A stretch of DNA of 64,000 nucleotides from the NCBI RefSeq assembly GCF_017377715.1, contig NZ_JAFVMF010000019.1:16715-80714 (forward strand). Direction: 5' to 3'. The stretch is from Acetobacter sacchari (GTDB lineage: Bacteria; Pseudomonadota; Alphaproteobacteria; Acetobacterales; Acetobacteraceae). Positions 62,754 to 64,000 of the stretch are shown in pieces; within the stretch, counting starts at the first letter, position 1; each line of letters starts with the position of its first letter. The notes under the pieces were generated by a model. That model made no database searches and was not told the DNA's origin. It worked only from the letters and a program-made list of their open reading frames with translations. Both the position numbers and the translations under genes were made by a program.

Positions 62754-63247
62754 CGCACGATGACAGTCCCATAATAACGAACGCTAGTTCCAGGAATGGT
62801 CACCTCCTTTGACTTCAGCAACCTCTCCCGCAGTGGTGTGAATGTAGCTGGATTGCTCAGGGTGATACAACCATCGCTACGCCCTGTCGTTCCGATAGGA
62901 TGAAGGCGGAAATTACCACGCTTCACGCCTTCGATATATGTCCAGTCGTCGATCTGCTTATCGTCGGCCCATAACGCGAACCAGTAAGTATTGTCCGACG
63001 AATTGGCTATATTGTGGAGTGCATCCCGCAGCCAGCCAAGCCGGCCACCAGTCGGACGATCGACGATGTAATAGCGTCCCTTCGGTATGGCACCGATCTC
63101 TGGGACATTTGTCATCGCCGGGTTATCTTGCCCTTTGCCATTCCCGGAAAACGCGGCGTAGCTCTGGCCGTCGCAAATGAGAGTGCCAAGCGGTCTTCCG
63201 TTCAAGATAAACGAACAAACTGGTGGCGGTAACCCAGTATCGGCCAT
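62750..63247 (-). CDS. DUF2778 (Tlde1-like) L,D-transpeptidase-fold protein, candidate antibacterial effector
   Basis: A 165-aa protein with no signal peptide. The DUF2778 signature is clear: PEIGAIPKGRYYIVDRPTGG, then WFALWADD, DDWTYIEGVKRGNFRLHPIG and the active-site motif HPIGTTGRSDGCITL (H116, S124, C127). In Salmonella, the Tlde1 effector of this family is delivered by a type VI secretion system and attacks peptidoglycan tetrapeptides in target cells. GGAG lies ten bases before the ATG. The following gene is a membrane protein in overlap, as expected for an effector-immunity pair. No secretion genes are in the window. Confidence 0.85.
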   Translation of the reverse strand: MADTGLPPPVCSFILNGRPLGTLICDGQSYAAFSGNGKGQDNPAMTNVPEIGAIPKGRYYIVDRPTGGRLGWLRDALHNIANSSDNTYWFALWADDKQIDDWTYIEGVKRGNFRLHPIGTTGRSDGCITLSNPATFTPLRERLLKSKEVTIPGTSVRYYGTVIVR

Positions 63248-63315
63248 AATGTCTTGCTCCGTTTCAATAATAAGACATTAAAGCGGCGAACCCTATCCGT
63301 AAACCTTAACTTCCC

Positions 63316-63519
63316 CTAGAATGACTTTCCACCTTTCCCGTCATCTATAGTGCAGATGAGGTTTTGAGACCCAACTGGACACCGGACGTCCAGCGTATGT
63401 TTACGACAGGACGTCGGGGAAAGGCCCGGTTCTCTGGTATTCGGGTGATCATCAATATTATCCAGTTGACCCTTTTTTTTACACGCGACCGCCGGCCCGG
63501 CATACCGGAGTGCGGACAT
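63316..63519 (-). pseudogene. Fragmentary Cys-containing reading frame, second part
   Basis: Frame of 67 codons, with Cys-rich content (SCRKHTLDVRCPVGSQNLIC). Its ATG at 63519 has no ribosome binding site and lies inside the frame at 63479-63667. Together the two read like one protein of about 120 aa broken by one base (a +1 shift is needed). An A8 run in the overlap (63473-63480) lies just at the stop of the first frame. Not recognised as any family; it may equally be chance. Confidence 0.3.
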
Positions 63520-63667
63520 TCGTGATCGGAACCGGCTTTTCGACGATCGGCACCCTTCCTATGACCCTAATGGCCATACTGTAGCTTGCGCCGCCCAGAC
63601 AGCTGTCTTTAACAGGTGCCGCGATCGGCATGTAACAGTGGGCCAACTCGGCACCATCATCTTCCAC
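63479..63667 (-). pseudogene. Fragmentary reading frame, first part
   Basis: Frame of 62 codons from a GTG at 63667, ending in TAA within an A run. The product has several Cys and begins MEDDGAELAHCYMPIAAP. The GTG has no obvious ribosome binding site. It overlaps the next frame by 41 bases and could be its disrupted first half. No family match. Confidence 0.3.
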
Positions 63668-63948
63668 GCCGCATTTATAGGTTCAGTGGTGTTATAAGCG
63701 AATGGAAATATCCGCGTGGGGACGGGCCCCTGTTTTAGGCGGCTTGTGAAAAGAAGACAGGCGGCAATCGCCCTTCATATCGGCCGTACATATCCTCAAA
63801 GAACTGTCCTTACATCGGACATGGACAGGATGATATCTCGTGAGAAGATTGGGTAGAAAGCGAAAGCTATCCTCTTGGAAAGACCTTATGCGAGGCGCGC
63901 CTTTACAACTATACTAACTTGCTTCCGTCAGATTCCTCAGAGACATTA
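63668..63948. other. 281-bp gap between fragmentary frames and an IS end
   Basis: No gene, hairpin or repeat I can support. The composition is lower in GC than the core genes. Confidence 0.4.
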
Positions 63949-64000
63949 GAGCCTGTTTGGAAAATCGGTCTGATGTGATTCAAGCTCTGGATGTGGACGC
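63949..64000 (+). mobile_element. Left end of an IS5-family insertion sequence (partial)
   Basis: GAGCCTGTTTGGAAAAT at 63949-63965 resembles the terminal inverted repeat of IS5-family (IS1031/IS427-like) elements of acetic acid bacteria. At 63991 an ATG opens with codons Met-Trp-Thr, a common start for their transposases. TTA directly before the repeat fits the short target duplication of this group. Only 52 bases are visible, so the match rests on these two motifs. Confidence 0.5.

Noticed and set aside
1..64000. CRISPR arrays, rRNA operons, integrase genes or att-like repeats
   Set aside because: None seen on reading through the window; no regularly spaced repeats and no tRNA with a duplicated 3' end at the right-hand island.

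Overview
The window looks like about 64 kb of chromosome from an alphaproteobacterium, most likely an acetic acid bacterium (Acetobacteraceae). I infer this from moderately high GC, the SRP RNA-dnaX-ebfC-recR block, the aroE-coaE-dnaQ block, a TIGR02300 FYDLN-acid protein, DUF2272 and DUF3309 proteins, and the style of the carbohydrate porin and IS end. The genus cannot be fixed by reading alone. There are no rRNA genes, no CRISPR array and no convincing tRNA.

Layout. 0-5 kb: first codons of clpA, clpS, a D-Ala-D-Ala carboxypeptidase, map and a periplasmic gamma-glutamyltransferase. 5-9.6 kb: SRP RNA, dnaX-ebfC-recR, then a pteridine-reductase-like SDR with folB. 9.6-18 kb: a PAS-GGDEF-EAL protein, TIGR02300, cmk, a transglutaminase-like protein, N-formylglutamate amidohydrolase-aroE-coaE-dnaQ with a good terminator, and a chalcone-isomerase-fold exported protein. 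18-23 kb: an OmpR/EnvZ-type two-component pair whose sensor has a Pro/His/Met-rich loop, a PRC-barrel protein and an MFS transporter. 23-29.5 kb: DUF3309, a cysteine-synthase-type PLP enzyme divergent from a rhodanese, DUF2272, mtnA and an H1-like basic protein. 29.5-30.5 kb is an AT-rich stretch without a recognisable gene. 30.5-34.7 kb: an MFS/TetR divergent pair with two matching operators, then small cupin and membrane-protein genes.

34.8-45.6 kb is a complete fatty-acid beta-oxidation locus: fadD and fadL on the minus strand; thiolase, a HAD-ECH fusion enzyme, acyl-CoA dehydrogenase, thioesterase, a MerR (LiuR-like) regulator and a MaoC hydratase on the plus strand. A perfect palindrome in the divergent promoter is a likely MerR operator. 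45.6-49 kb: an inositol-monophosphatase-family gene and sucCD. 49-53.9 kb is a minus-strand organosulfur-type cassette (TonB receptor, SsuA-like binding protein, NtaA-type flavin monooxygenase) without its own ABC permease or ATPase. 54-62 kb: pepT, MOSC, OprB porin, ppk2, GNAT, TlpA-like thioredoxin, argH and an LptM-like lipoprotein.

The last 2 kb differ from the rest and are the most novel part. The C-terminal end of a dnaE2-type error-prone polymerase is cut off at about 62335. Beyond it lies a two-gene unit, a DUF2778 (Tlde1-like) L,D-transpeptidase-fold protein overlapping by ATGA a small two-helix membrane protein. This resembles a toxic effector with its immunity protein. Next come two overlapping fragmentary reading frames, and at the window edge the left end of an IS5-family insertion sequence. 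This reads as a small accessory island that replaced most of dnaE2.
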